Positions 1 through 5,809 of a stretch of DNA of 8,059 nucleotides are shown here, in pieces. Under the pieces are notes generated by a model. It made no database searches, was not told the origin of the DNA, and saw only the letters and a list, made by a program, of their open reading frames with translations. Location: NCBI GenBank assembly GCA_026417275.1, contig JAOADO010000051.1:1-8059 (forward strand). The letters run 5' to 3'. The position numbers were made by a program, and so were the translations under genes. Origin of the DNA: Verrucomicrobiia bacterium (GTDB taxonomy: Bacteria; Verrucomicrobiota; Verrucomicrobiae; Limisphaerales; JAKPVM01). Within the stretch, counting starts at the first letter, position 1. Each line of letters begins with the position of its first letter.

Positions 1-984
1 CATTATGAATGTTCCTTTTGTTCCATAGAATGCGACAAATGGCAAGCGTTCGGCGTGTCTGGGATGGCAACTGCTATGTTCCCATGTAATGAATTTGTTA
101 CCAAAGTCGAATGTGGCAACTCCGGTGTCCGGTGTTTCCTGGTCGTCTTTGAAGTGGTATCTTCCGCCGCTGTAAGCAATTTTAAGCGGCAGGTCAACAC
201 CGAGTCCCCAACGGGCGATGTCTATTGAGTGAACACCGTTGTTTCCGAGTTCCCCGTTGCCCCAGTGCCAGCGCCAATGCCAGTTGTAGTGGACGAGATT
301 GTCAAGGTATGGGCGCTCGGGCGTCGGTCCTTGCCACATGGAATAATCGAGTTCGGGCGGCACGGGAACTTGTTTGCCAATGCCAATCGAGCCACGCGCG
401 TTAGTGTAGTAGCATCGGGCGGTTGTTAAGTTCCCAATGATGCCGTCTTTCAGTTTTTGTGCCATTTCGATATACATGGTCCAGCTTCGTCTTTGGTTTC
501 CCATTTGAACTATCCGTTTATATTTCTTTGCCGCGGCAACGATGAGTGCCGATTCACGGGGGTTGTGGCTTGCAGGTTTTTCTACGTAAACGTGTTTGTC
601 CGCTTTGCAGGCAAGGATTGTGGCAGGGGCGTGCCAGTGGTTTGGCGTAGCAATGAAAATGGCGTCCACGGATTTGTCGTCAAGGATTTTACGAAAATCT
701 TGCGTTTTTTCGGGCGGTTTGATGCCAGGTTTTGAGGCGATAATTTTTTCTGTTCCTGTGAATCTGCGTGTGTCGGCGTCACAGATGTAGGCGATCCGAA
801 CGTTAGGAATTTCGAGCAACGCGCGGATGTGGTCGTTGCCTCTGCCAAGCCCCATCACTGCCACAATGATTGTTTCGTTCGGACTTTCAGCTCCGTTTGT
901 TTTGATTGCGGGGAAAACGGCTGTTGCTGCTAAAAGCGCTGATGAATTTTTTAAAAAGTCTCTGCGTGTTATTGTGTTTTTCAT
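1..984 (-). CDS. Tat-exported Gfo/Idh/MocA-family oxidoreductase, N-terminal 328 residues (3' end beyond left edge)
   Basis: The minus-strand frame is open from the ATG at 984 to the window edge with no stop. The first 12 residues carry a twin-arginine motif (T6-R7-R8-D9-F10-L11-K12) followed by a hydrophobic Ala-rich segment (about 14-26), so export by the Tat pathway, probably with cofactor bound, is predicted. A Rossmann NAD(P)-binding fold starts at about 38 with GLGRG (45-49). The family's EKP motif is at 135-137 and supplies the catalytic-site Lys136. A Trp/His-rich stretch (234-241) precedes GNGELGNNGVHSIDIARW (242-259), with the conserved H252-x2-D255 pair of the second domain. Family members with this signal are typically about 400-450 residues, so roughly the last quarter is missing. 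They act on sugars, inositols or related polyols; the substrate cannot be read here. There is no Shine-Dalgarno before the ATG. It is divergent from the Lrp-type regulator gene. Confidence 0.93.
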   Translation of the reverse strand, partial: MKNTITRRDFLKNSSALLAATAVFPAIKTNGAESPNETIIVAVMGLGRGNDHIRALLEIPNVRIAYICDADTRRFTGTEKIIASKPGIKPPEKTQDFRKILDDKSVDAIFIATPNHWHAPATILACKADKHVYVEKPASHNPRESALIVAAAKKYKRIVQMGNQRRSWTMYIEMAQKLKDGIIGNLTTARCYYTNARGSIGIGKQVPVPPELDYSMWQGPTPERPYLDNLVHYNWHWRWHWGNGELGNNGVHSIDIARWGLGVDLPLKIAYSGGRYHFKDDQETPDTGVATFDFGNKFITWEHSSCHPRHAERLPFVAFYGTKGTFIM

Positions 985-996
985 GGCAAAATTGTT

Positions 997-1027
997 TTTA
1001 TAATTTGATGGTCAAATTAGCTGACAA
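997..1027 (-). promoter_or_regulatory. Candidate promoter of the oxidoreductase gene
   Basis: On the minus strand, TTGTCA (1027-1022) is followed after 18 nt by TTATAA (1003-998), or after 19 nt by TATAAA (1002-997). Both boxes are close to sigma-70-type consensus. Transcription would start near 990, leaving a leader of only about 6 nt before the ATG at 984, which agrees with the lack of a Shine-Dalgarno. The palindrome described separately fills the spacer. This is inferred from pattern only. Confidence 0.4.
1001..1019. promoter_or_regulatory. 19-bp palindrome, candidate operator
   Basis: TAATTTGA-TGG-TCAAATTA is an inverted repeat with perfect 8-bp arms and a 3-nt centre. It sits between the candidate -35 and -10 boxes of the oxidoreductase gene, where a bound repressor would block RNA polymerase. 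The half-site TCAAATT recurs at 1030-1036, and a one-base variant (ACAAATT) lies at 1024-1030. The binding protein is unknown. The adjacent Lrp/AsnC product is one candidate, but the site does not closely match any specific Lrp consensus I can name. Confidence 0.5.
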
Positions 1028-1060
1028 ATTCAAATTTTGGGCATTGAGCCAGGAGATTTG

Positions 1061-1097
1061 TTGAATATCTTGATATTTTGTTCCAGAATTGTAAAAG
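1061..1097 (+). promoter_or_regulatory. Candidate promoter region and 14-bp dyad upstream of the Lrp/AsnC gene
   Basis: Two weak overlapping arrangements are possible: TTGAAT (1061-1066) with CAGAAT (1084-1089) at 17 nt, or TTGATA (1070-1075) with TAAAAG (1092-1097) at 16 nt. Either puts the start within about 0-8 nt of the ATG at 1104. AATATC-TT-GATATT (1064-1077) is a perfect 6-2-6 dyad overlapping both -35 candidates, a plausible place for autoregulation by the Lrp-type product. The evidence is weak and both boxes diverge from consensus. Confidence 0.27.
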
Positions 1098-1103
1098 AGC
1101 GTT

Positions 1104-1583
1104 ATGGAAACATTGTTAAAATTGTTGCGGGATAATCCGAGGGTGAGCACGAGCGAACTCTCGAAGTTATTGAATATTACAGAAGAAGAGGTAAACCAAA
1201 AAATTAAATACCTTCAGGATAACGGGATAATCCTTGGTTATCGGACGGTTTTGAATGAGGAAAAACTCGGGCTTGATCTTGTCCGCGCGTTAATCGAGGT
1301 CAAGATTACGCCTGAACGCGGTGGAGGGTTCGACAGACTGGCGGAACGGATTGCCAAATACGACGAGGTGAGGTCCTGTTATTTAATGTCTGGCGCCTAT
1401 GATTTAATGGTTATCGTGGAAGGAGACGGACTTAAAGATGTTGCTCGATTTGTTTCGGAGAAGTTAGCCACAATTCCGGGTGTTATTTCCACATCCACAC
1501 ACTTTATGTTAAAACCGTATAAAGAGCAGGGGATTCTGGTTAAATCTGAGGAGTCCAATGAGAGATTGCCGGTAACACCTTAA
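1104..1583 (+). CDS. Lrp/AsnC-family transcriptional regulator
   Basis: The 159-residue product has the standard two-part layout of the family. Residues 3-50 form the N-terminal winged helix-turn-helix (VSTSELSKLLNITEEEVNQK, helices about 15-37), and 56-140 form the RAM effector/oligomerisation domain. GGGFDRLAERIAKYDEVRSCYLMSGAYDLMVIVEGD (73-108) carries the typical ligand-pocket glycine and the Y-D-L motif, and STHFMLKPYKEQG (131-143) is typical of the C-terminal strand. Such proteins form dimers to octamers that bind DNA and respond to amino acids or other small metabolites; the ligand is not deducible. The ATG at 1104 is chosen because the HTH begins right after it. A weak purine-rich stretch (AAAAGAG, about 1093-1099) lies just upstream. 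The next gene begins 13 nt after the stop, so co-transcription with the membrane protein and permease is likely. The C-terminal tail (147-159) is extra and polar. Confidence 0.93.
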   Translation: METLLKLLRDNPRVSTSELSKLLNITEEEVNQKIKYLQDNGIILGYRTVLNEEKLGLDLVRALIEVKITPERGGGFDRLAERIAKYDEVRSCYLMSGAYDLMVIVEGDGLKDVARFVSEKLATIPGVISTSTHFMLKPYKEQGILVKSEESNERLPVTP

Positions 1584-1596
1584 TTTGGCTGTTTCA

Positions 1597-2067
1597 ATGG
1601 AAAGCAAGCTCAAGGAAATCCACTGGACACGCTGTGCGTCTGTTGCTCTTTTGCGGTGGGGACTTGGTTTGCTTCTAATTTTTGCAGCAGTAGGCAAATT
1701 TTATTATCAAGGCAGGTGGAGTTTCGAAAATGCGCAGTGGTTTGTAAACGGTTATCTGCTCGAGGACAAATTACGGGAGTCTTTTTTGCCACGGTGGTTA
1801 ATTGCTGCATTTGGTTATTGTCTGCCTTACATCGAGGTAACGCTGGGCGGCTTTCTCATTGCCGGTGTTCTAAGAAATTGCACGGTTTTCGCTGCCGCTA
1901 TTTTGTTTATTATACTCACAATCGGCGCTTTTCAAGCAAAGGAATGGAGTTTTGTGCTCGAAAATTTCTTTTACATTTATGTTTGTTATGTCTTGCTCGC
2001 GCGCGCAGATTGGGACTTGTGGGTTGTCCGGTGCCGATGTAAAAACCACAGTAAAATACCTGCATAA
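1597..2067 (+). CDS. DoxX/MauE-like four-helix membrane protein
   Basis: With the ATG at 1597 the product has 156 residues. An in-frame TTG at 1585 would add four residues (MAVS), and neither start has a Shine-Dalgarno. Four hydrophobic segments are visible at about 16-36, 66-91, 95-113 and 118-136. The first ends in the AAVGKF signature (30-35), and the second contains LPYIEVTLGGFLIAG (76-90), the P-x-I/L-E-x-x-L-G pattern of the DoxX/MauE superfamily. Known members are integral inner-membrane proteins associated with redox partners (the DoxD/DoxA thiosulfate:quinone oxidoreductase, the MauE maturation protein), but most are uncharacterised. No CxxC motif is present; the cysteines (13, 75, 95, 130, 146, 148) are scattered. 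It lies between the regulator (13 nt upstream) and the permease (18 nt downstream), so it probably belongs to the same transcription unit. Its function is unassigned. Confidence 0.8.
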   Translation: MESKLKEIHWTRCASVALLRWGLGLLLIFAAVGKFYYQGRWSFENAQWFVNGYLLEDKLRESFLPRWLIAAFGYCLPYIEVTLGGFLIAGVLRNCTVFAAAILFIILTIGAFQAKEWSFVLENFFYIYVCYVLLARADWDLWVVRCRCKNHSKIPA

Positions 2068-2085
2068 TCCAACGACCTTTTTAAA

Positions 2086-3042
2086 ATGGGCATTTGGGAT
2101 GTAAAGAATATTTCCAGATACGGTCTAATAGGCATTGTAATTTTATTCTGCGTGTGCCTTTCTTTTTTATCGCCGAATTTTCTTACATGGCAGAATTTCA
2201 CGATCGTGGCGCGTCAGGTTTCGATTAATGGTATACTTGCCATTGGTGTCACATATGTGTTGCTAACGGGCGGCGTTGACCTTTCTCTTGGTTCCGTTGT
2301 TGCGCTTTCTGGTGTTATTTCAGCAATTGTTGCGCGTTCGGCAGAGATATCAGCATTTGTAGCGGTCGCTGTTGGTGTTTGCGTAGGGTTTTTGTGCGGT
2401 TTCTCAAACGGTTTTGTTGTTGCAAAGGGAAAAGTGGCGCCATTTATTGTCACGCTCGGCATGATGACAATTGCGCGTGGTCTTGCTCTTGTCGTCAGTG
2501 GCGGAAAACCGGTGTCGGGGTTAAAGGACAGTTTTATCGCTTTGAGTGGCGAGAGTTTTCTGGGAGTTCCCAATCCGGTTTTAATTATGGGCGTTGCCGC
2601 TGTTTTATCGCACATTTTTTTAAGATACACGAAATACGGTCGCTACATTTACGCTATTGGTTCAAATGAAGCCACTGCGTATGTGTGCGGCGTGAATGTT
2701 CCCAGCGTAAAGTTATTTGCTTACGCAATCTGTGGTGCTTTTGCCGGTCTTGCCGGTGTTATGCTTGCAGCAAGGATAACAACCGGACAACCAAACGCGG
2801 GCATTGCATATGAACTTGATGCCATTGCCGCGGCAGTCATTGGCGGAACAAGTCTTTCAGGTGGAGTAGGAAGTATTGTTGGAACAGTAATTGGCGCGTT
2901 TTTGATGGGAATCATCAACAATGGTCTTGACCTGTTGAACGTATCGTCCTATTACCAGCAAATAATAAAAGGGGTTATAATTATTGTTGCTGTGTGGAGC
3001 GATAGTGTGCCGCGAAGACGGGAAGTAGATAGGATTGTTTAG
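2086..3042 (+). CDS. RbsC-type ABC transporter permease (BPD_transp_2 family)
   Basis: The 318-residue inner-membrane protein has 8-10 hydrophobic segments and near-complete similarity to ribose/sugar permeases. Diagnostic stretches are TGGVDLSLGSVVALSGV (61-77), APFIVTLGMMTIARGLALV (118-136) and the cytoplasmic coupling loop GRYIYAIGSNEATAYVCGVNV (185-205). YELDAIAAAVIGGTSLSGGVGSIVGTVIGAFLMGIINNGLDLL follows at 242-284. The length is typical of the family (about 310-340), so the gene looks complete. Such permeases form a homodimer channel that works with an RbsA-type double ATPase and an RbsB-type periplasmic binding protein; neither is encoded in the window. The substrate is probably a monosaccharide or related small polar molecule, but autoinducer-2, purine and other uses of this fold exist. 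The start at 2086 is the first in-frame ATG after the preceding stop. No Shine-Dalgarno is evident. Confidence 0.92.
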   Translation: MGIWDVKNISRYGLIGIVILFCVCLSFLSPNFLTWQNFTIVARQVSINGILAIGVTYVLLTGGVDLSLGSVVALSGVISAIVARSAEISAFVAVAVGVCVGFLCGFSNGFVVAKGKVAPFIVTLGMMTIARGLALVVSGGKPVSGLKDSFIALSGESFLGVPNPVLIMGVAAVLSHIFLRYTKYGRYIYAIGSNEATAYVCGVNVPSVKLFAYAICGAFAGLAGVMLAARITTGQPNAGIAYELDAIAAAVIGGTSLSGGVGSIVGTVIGAFLMGIINNGLDLLNVSSYYQQIIKGVIIIVAVWSDSVPRRREVDRIV

Positions 3043-3428
3043 TGGTATAAAATCAATTATTCGCAAATATAGGGGATTTTCTTTCTGTGATGAGTGTTAT
3101 CAAAATATCAATATTTGATGGGAAATTGAATTGATTTTTAAAGAGTTCTCGTGTAAAGGCGTGGAAATTTAAAGGGGCGGAGGGATTATATTGTTTAAGG
3201 ATTAAAATGTATCAGGGGTCCAGGAGTGTTGATATAGCGGAGAATTTTGAGCGCTGGGACAAGCAAAGAGTAATAGTACCTTATCGGTGGTAAAAAAAAC
3301 GACAGTCGATGTTTCAGATTTAATTTTGATTGATTGTTTTGAGTTGCATATTGTGTTTTACCTGTGTTTATAGCGACATAGCCGTTTGCTACTGCATCCA
3401 GCATTTTTTGAGGGCGAATTGTTAACGT
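3043..3428. other. Convergent intergenic gap without a convincing gene
   Basis: These 386 bases separate the permease from the convergent minus-strand operon. The first third is AT-rich and holds two overlapping small dyads: AAATAT-CA-ATATTT (3103-3116) and ATCAAA-N9-TTTGAT (3099-3119). The middle is purine-rich (about 3155-3190) and contains a 28-codon plus-strand ORF (3207-3293). It also holds a bulged inverted repeat, GTCCAG (3218-3223) with CTGGGAC (3254-3260). A 69-codon minus-strand ORF (3195-3404) overlaps it. Neither ORF has a ribosome binding site or a family I recognise. No GC-rich stem followed by a T-run, as expected for an intrinsic terminator, is evident for either flanking operon. 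Confidence 0.6.
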
Positions 3429-4274
3429 TTATTTTTTTGAAAAACCGGGGATATCATCTGAAGATATTTTTCTTGCGCCCCCGCGAACGAAGATTTTTCC
3501 ATCGTTATCCATCCACAGTCTTGGGCGTGTGTTTACGTATTCGTGTGTTTCGCGAATGAATATTTTGCCATCCGGGCTTATGACTGTGTACTTAAACATC
3601 TTAGCTCCGAATTGGTGCAATATATGGAGGTTGTTGAATTTATCCAGGTTTGTTTCTGGTCTGCTTATTGATGTGAGATTCCCTAAAAAAGTCATTTTAT
3701 AAATAACGCCTTCATCAGCTGAGCTCAAACGAAAATATAACCTGAGGTTTTGTTTAAAGTTAGCCATAAGAAGGGCATATTTTCTTACATCTGGCGCTTC
3801 TTTAGTTTCGTTATCTACTGGGACTCCAAATTCTTTTTCCCAGATTTTTATTCCGGTGACGATATCTAGCATTGTTTGTTCTGTGGTAAAGGTTTTATCC
3901 CAATTTTTAATTTTGACGGTGGCGGTTGCGGCGTATTTTCCTGGGTCAGTTGGTTTAAAGAATGGCTGGATATCTATTCTAATAGTTGCCGCTTCGCCGC
4001 TCTGAAGTTCGAAATCTTCCTGTTCCCGGATGTTTGTGGCTTTAGGAATAATCCGTCCGGATTTGGTCTGGAGGGAGAAATCAAGCCAATCGTCGTCGTT
4101 TTTAAATTTAATTGATTGTCCAGATTGGTTGCTGATTTTAAGAACCGCAATAATTGGCTCATAGGCAAGGTATTGTTCTTGCGGAAAAGAGAGGTCAACT
4201 TTTATCTGCGCGATAGCTGTGTGTCCGATCGTGATAGCGCATAGCAGGGTTAGGATTCTTAGAAATCTATTCAT
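3429..4274 (-). CDS. Secreted protein of unknown function, coupled to lpxD
   Basis: The 281-residue product begins with a clear Sec signal peptide: positively charged start, hydrophobic core (about 5-18) and an AIA cleavage site at 20-22 before Q23. Residues about 25-138 alternate hydrophobic and polar residues as in an immunoglobulin-like beta-sandwich ([16 protein letters not shown] at 26-41, VLKISNQSG at 44-52), reminiscent of domains that decorate secreted proteins. Residues about 175-270 form a second part that looks beta-rich, with two near-identical segments, DGKIFIR (235-241) and DGKIFVR (258-264), 23 residues apart. I do not recognise a named family; proteins of this general pattern seem common in Verrucomicrobiota (recollection, not checked). 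It has no cysteines in the mature part, no lipobox and no membrane anchor, so a periplasmic or extracellular location is expected. Its ATG overlaps the lpxD stop as ATGA, implying translational coupling. An enzymatic function is neither shown nor excluded. Confidence 0.8.
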   Translation of the reverse strand: MNRFLRILTLLCAITIGHTAIAQIKVDLSFPQEQYLAYEPIIAVLKISNQSGQSIKFKNDDDWLDFSLQTKSGRIIPKATNIREQEDFELQSGEAATIRIDIQPFFKPTDPGKYAATATVKIKNWDKTFTTEQTMLDIVTGIKIWEKEFGVPVDNETKEAPDVRKYALLMANFKQNLRLYFRLSSADEGVIYKMTFLGNLTSISRPETNLDKFNNLHILHQFGAKMFKYTVISPDGKIFIRETHEYVNTRPRLWMDNDGKIFVRGGARKISSDDIPGFSKK

Positions 4275-5305
4275 TCTTTTTTATTAGCGTTCTGGAGTTC
4301 AACAAGTTTTTTTTCGAGTTCATCAACTCGTTTTAGCAAATCAGGTAGTCTTTGCATTGAGATGAAGATGCGTTTCATCTGATTATCCGGTTGTGCTGGG
4401 ATGCCCATCCATTTTTCGCCTGGTGGCACATTATGCATTAAGCCGGATTTTGCTGCGAGGATGGCTCCATCACCGATGGTTAAATGTCCTGCGACGCCGA
4501 CCTGTCCTGCCAGTGTAACGTAGTTTCCGAGTTTTGTGCTACCGGCAATGCCGACCTGCGCAACGAGGATACAATGTTCGCCGATTTCGACATTGTGAGC
4601 GATTTGAACGAGGTTGTCTACTTTTGTCCCTTTTCTGATGATTGTAGAACCAAGCGCGCCGCGGTCAACTGTAACGTTTGAGCCGAGTTCGACGTCGTCT
4701 TCAATCACAACGTTGCCGATTTGTAGAACCTTCAGGTGTCGTCCGTTTTCTTGGACATACCCAAATCCATCTGAACCGATAACTGTGCCGGAATGTATGC
4801 GAACTCTGTTTCCGATTTTGCAGTTGTGATAGATGGATACATTCGGGAAGATGCACACATCGTTTCCGAGAATAGAATTGTCGCCAATGTAAACCAGTCC
4901 GTGAATGACCGAATTTTCTCCGATACAGACGTTTTCGCCAATGACACAATGCGGTCCAATATAAGCGGTGGGAGCAATATTGGCGGATTTAGAAACCACT
5001 ACGGTTGGATGTATCCCCGGAGCAGGTTTTTTTTCTGGATAGAACAGAGACAACATCTTTGCGAAAGCGACTCGCACGTTTTTTACTTTGATGAGCGTTT
5101 TTTTCTCCGATTGAAAGTTCTGGTCAACTAATATTGCAGATGCACCGCTCTGTTCTGCGAGTTTGAAGAATTTTTCTTTTTCCGCAAATGTAAGGTCGCC
5201 AGGCTTTGCGGCGTCAGCAGAAGAAAATCCGCTAAGAGTGATATCGCTGTTACCGATTACTTCGCCGTCAAGAAAACGAGCTATTTCTGATGCTTTAAAT
5301 TGCAT
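4271..5305 (-). CDS. lpxD: UDP-3-O-(3-hydroxyacyl)glucosamine N-acyltransferase LpxD
   Basis: LpxD transfers a 3-hydroxyacyl chain from acyl carrier protein to the amino group of UDP-3-O-acylglucosamine, the third step of lipid A synthesis, in the cytoplasm. The 344 residues match the family length (about 340). An N-terminal uridine-binding domain (1-about 95) includes [15 protein letters not shown] (26-40). A left-handed beta-helix of hexapeptide repeats (about 98-290) follows, and a C-terminal helical tail with coiled-coil character (about 314-340) ends the protein. IGSDGFGY (176-183), [10 protein letters not shown] (212-221) and QIAHNVEIG (234-242) are signature motifs; H237 is the equivalent of the catalytic His239 of the E. 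coli enzyme. GIPAQP (301-306) closes the helix domain. AAAAGGG (minus strand, 5317-5311), 5 nt before the ATG, is the best Shine-Dalgarno in the window. The gene lies 16 nt after panD and overlaps the next gene by 4 nt. It shows that the organism makes lipid A; lpxA, lpxC and lpxB are not nearby. Confidence 0.97.
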   Translation of the reverse strand: MQFKASEIARFLDGEVIGNSDITLSGFSSADAAKPGDLTFAEKEKFFKLAEQSGASAILVDQNFQSEKKTLIKVKNVRVAFAKMLSLFYPEKKPAPGIHPTVVVSKSANIAPTAYIGPHCVIGENVCIGENSVIHGLVYIGDNSILGNDVCIFPNVSIYHNCKIGNRVRIHSGTVIGSDGFGYVQENGRHLKVLQIGNVVIEDDVELGSNVTVDRGALGSTIIRKGTKVDNLVQIAHNVEIGEHCILVAQVGIAGSTKLGNYVTLAGQVGVAGHLTIGDGAILAAKSGLMHNVPPGEKWMGIPAQPDNQMKRIFISMQRLPDLLKRVDELEKKLVELQNANKKE

Positions 5306-5321
5306 TTTGTCCCTTTTCTAA

Positions 5322-5684
5322 TTAGATTCCCCGTTCGTCCACGATTTTGTTTCCTGAGCCAAGCACGATTACTTTAGGTTGCCAATTTTGGGCGGATTCC
5401 AGTTCAACAGCGGCGTAGCTCATTATGGTTAGTAAATCTCCAACTTGACCGAGCCTTGCTGTTGCGCCGTTTAAAATAATCTCTCCGTAGCCGGCTTTGC
5501 CAGGAATAACATAAGTTTCAAAGCGTTGGCCGTTTGCCATGTTTCCGCATAACACCTTTTCGTATGGGAGGAGTCCAACTTTATCCATCAAGTCTATGGA
5601 AATAGTCAAGCTACCCTCATAGTTGAGGCTCGAACCGGTAACACTTGCTCTATGAATTTTTGACTTTAAAACATGAACCAACAT
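5322..5684 (-). CDS. panD: Aspartate 1-decarboxylase PanD proenzyme
   Basis: PanD converts L-aspartate to beta-alanine for pantothenate and coenzyme A synthesis in the cytoplasm. It is a pyruvoyl enzyme made by self-cleavage of an inactive chain. The cleavage site Y22-E23-G24-S25 is exactly placed, so cutting after G24 would turn S25 into the pyruvoyl group. The other active-site residues keep their E. coli numbering: K9, H11, R54, T57, Y58 and N72, within NGQRFETYVIPG (51-62) and LNGATAR (71-77). The length of 120 residues is normal (E. coli about 126). The ATG at 5684 is the only start that retains the conserved N-terminal LVHVLKSKIHRASVT. It is the first gene of a panD-lpxD-secreted protein operon. 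There is no Shine-Dalgarno, and a strong promoter lies only 8 nt upstream of the start codon. Confidence 0.97.
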   Translation of the reverse strand: MLVHVLKSKIHRASVTGSSLNYEGSLTISIDLMDKVGLLPYEKVLCGNMANGQRFETYVIPGKAGYGEIILNGATARLGQVGDLLTIMSYAAVELESAQNWQPKVIVLGSGNKIVDERGI

Positions 5685-5692
5685 AACAAAAA

Positions 5693-5720
5693 ATTATAAC
5701 TTATATAAACGTGTTTTCAA
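5693..5720 (-). promoter_or_regulatory. Near-consensus sigma-70-type promoter of the panD operon, predicting a leaderless mRNA
   Basis: On the minus strand, TTGAAA (5720-5715) and a perfect TATAAT (5698-5693) are separated by 16 nt. The bases between the -10 box and the ATG (5684-5682) are TTTTTGTT, only 8 nt. A start 6-9 nt after the -10 box falls at about 5687-5684, at or within 3 nt of the A of the ATG. This is the best-looking promoter in the window and would drive panD, lpxD and the secreted protein gene. Confidence 0.6.
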
Positions 5721-5724
5721 TAAA

Positions 5725-5730
5725 TATAAT
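5725..5730 (+). promoter_or_regulatory. Possible -10 box for the A/K/E-rich protein gene
   Basis: A perfect TATAAT lies on the plus strand 80 nt upstream of the ATG at 5810. The -35 position holds only a weak TTATAT (5701-5706, 18-nt spacing). A second candidate -10, TAAAAT (5760-5765), has no convincing -35. No Shine-Dalgarno precedes the gene. The two divergent transcription units share this 125-bp gap. Confidence 0.22.
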
Positions 5731-5809
5731 TTACGCGATTCGAAGGTTTTCTTTGTAGATAAAATATCTTATTGTCAAAAGGTTTGTTTTTTGATATCTG
5801 TTTATAGAT

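Noticed and set aside
582..848. Minus-strand ORF of 88 codons inside the oxidoreductase gene
   Set aside because: It lies in a different frame from the oxidoreductase, whose own frame is open throughout and matches a known family. This is a shadow.
1585..1587. TTG as start of the DoxX-like gene
   Set aside because: It adds only four residues (MAVS) and has no ribosome binding site. The in-frame ATG at 1597 is preferred, though the TTG cannot be excluded.
1656..2042. 128-codon plus-strand ORF overlapping the DoxX-like gene
   Set aside because: It is out of frame with a recognisable membrane protein, and its Cys/Arg-rich composition has no family features.
3195..3404. 69-codon minus-strand ORF 24 nt after the secreted protein gene
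   Set aside because: It has no ribosome binding site, no recognisable domain, and a Tyr/Leu/Pro-rich composition typical of read-through of AT-rich DNA. It overlaps other equally weak ORFs.
3452..3472. ATATC/GATAT inverted repeat near the end of the secreted protein gene
   Set aside because: The arms are only 5 bp, inside coding sequence, and fully explained by the codons for [10 protein letters not shown].
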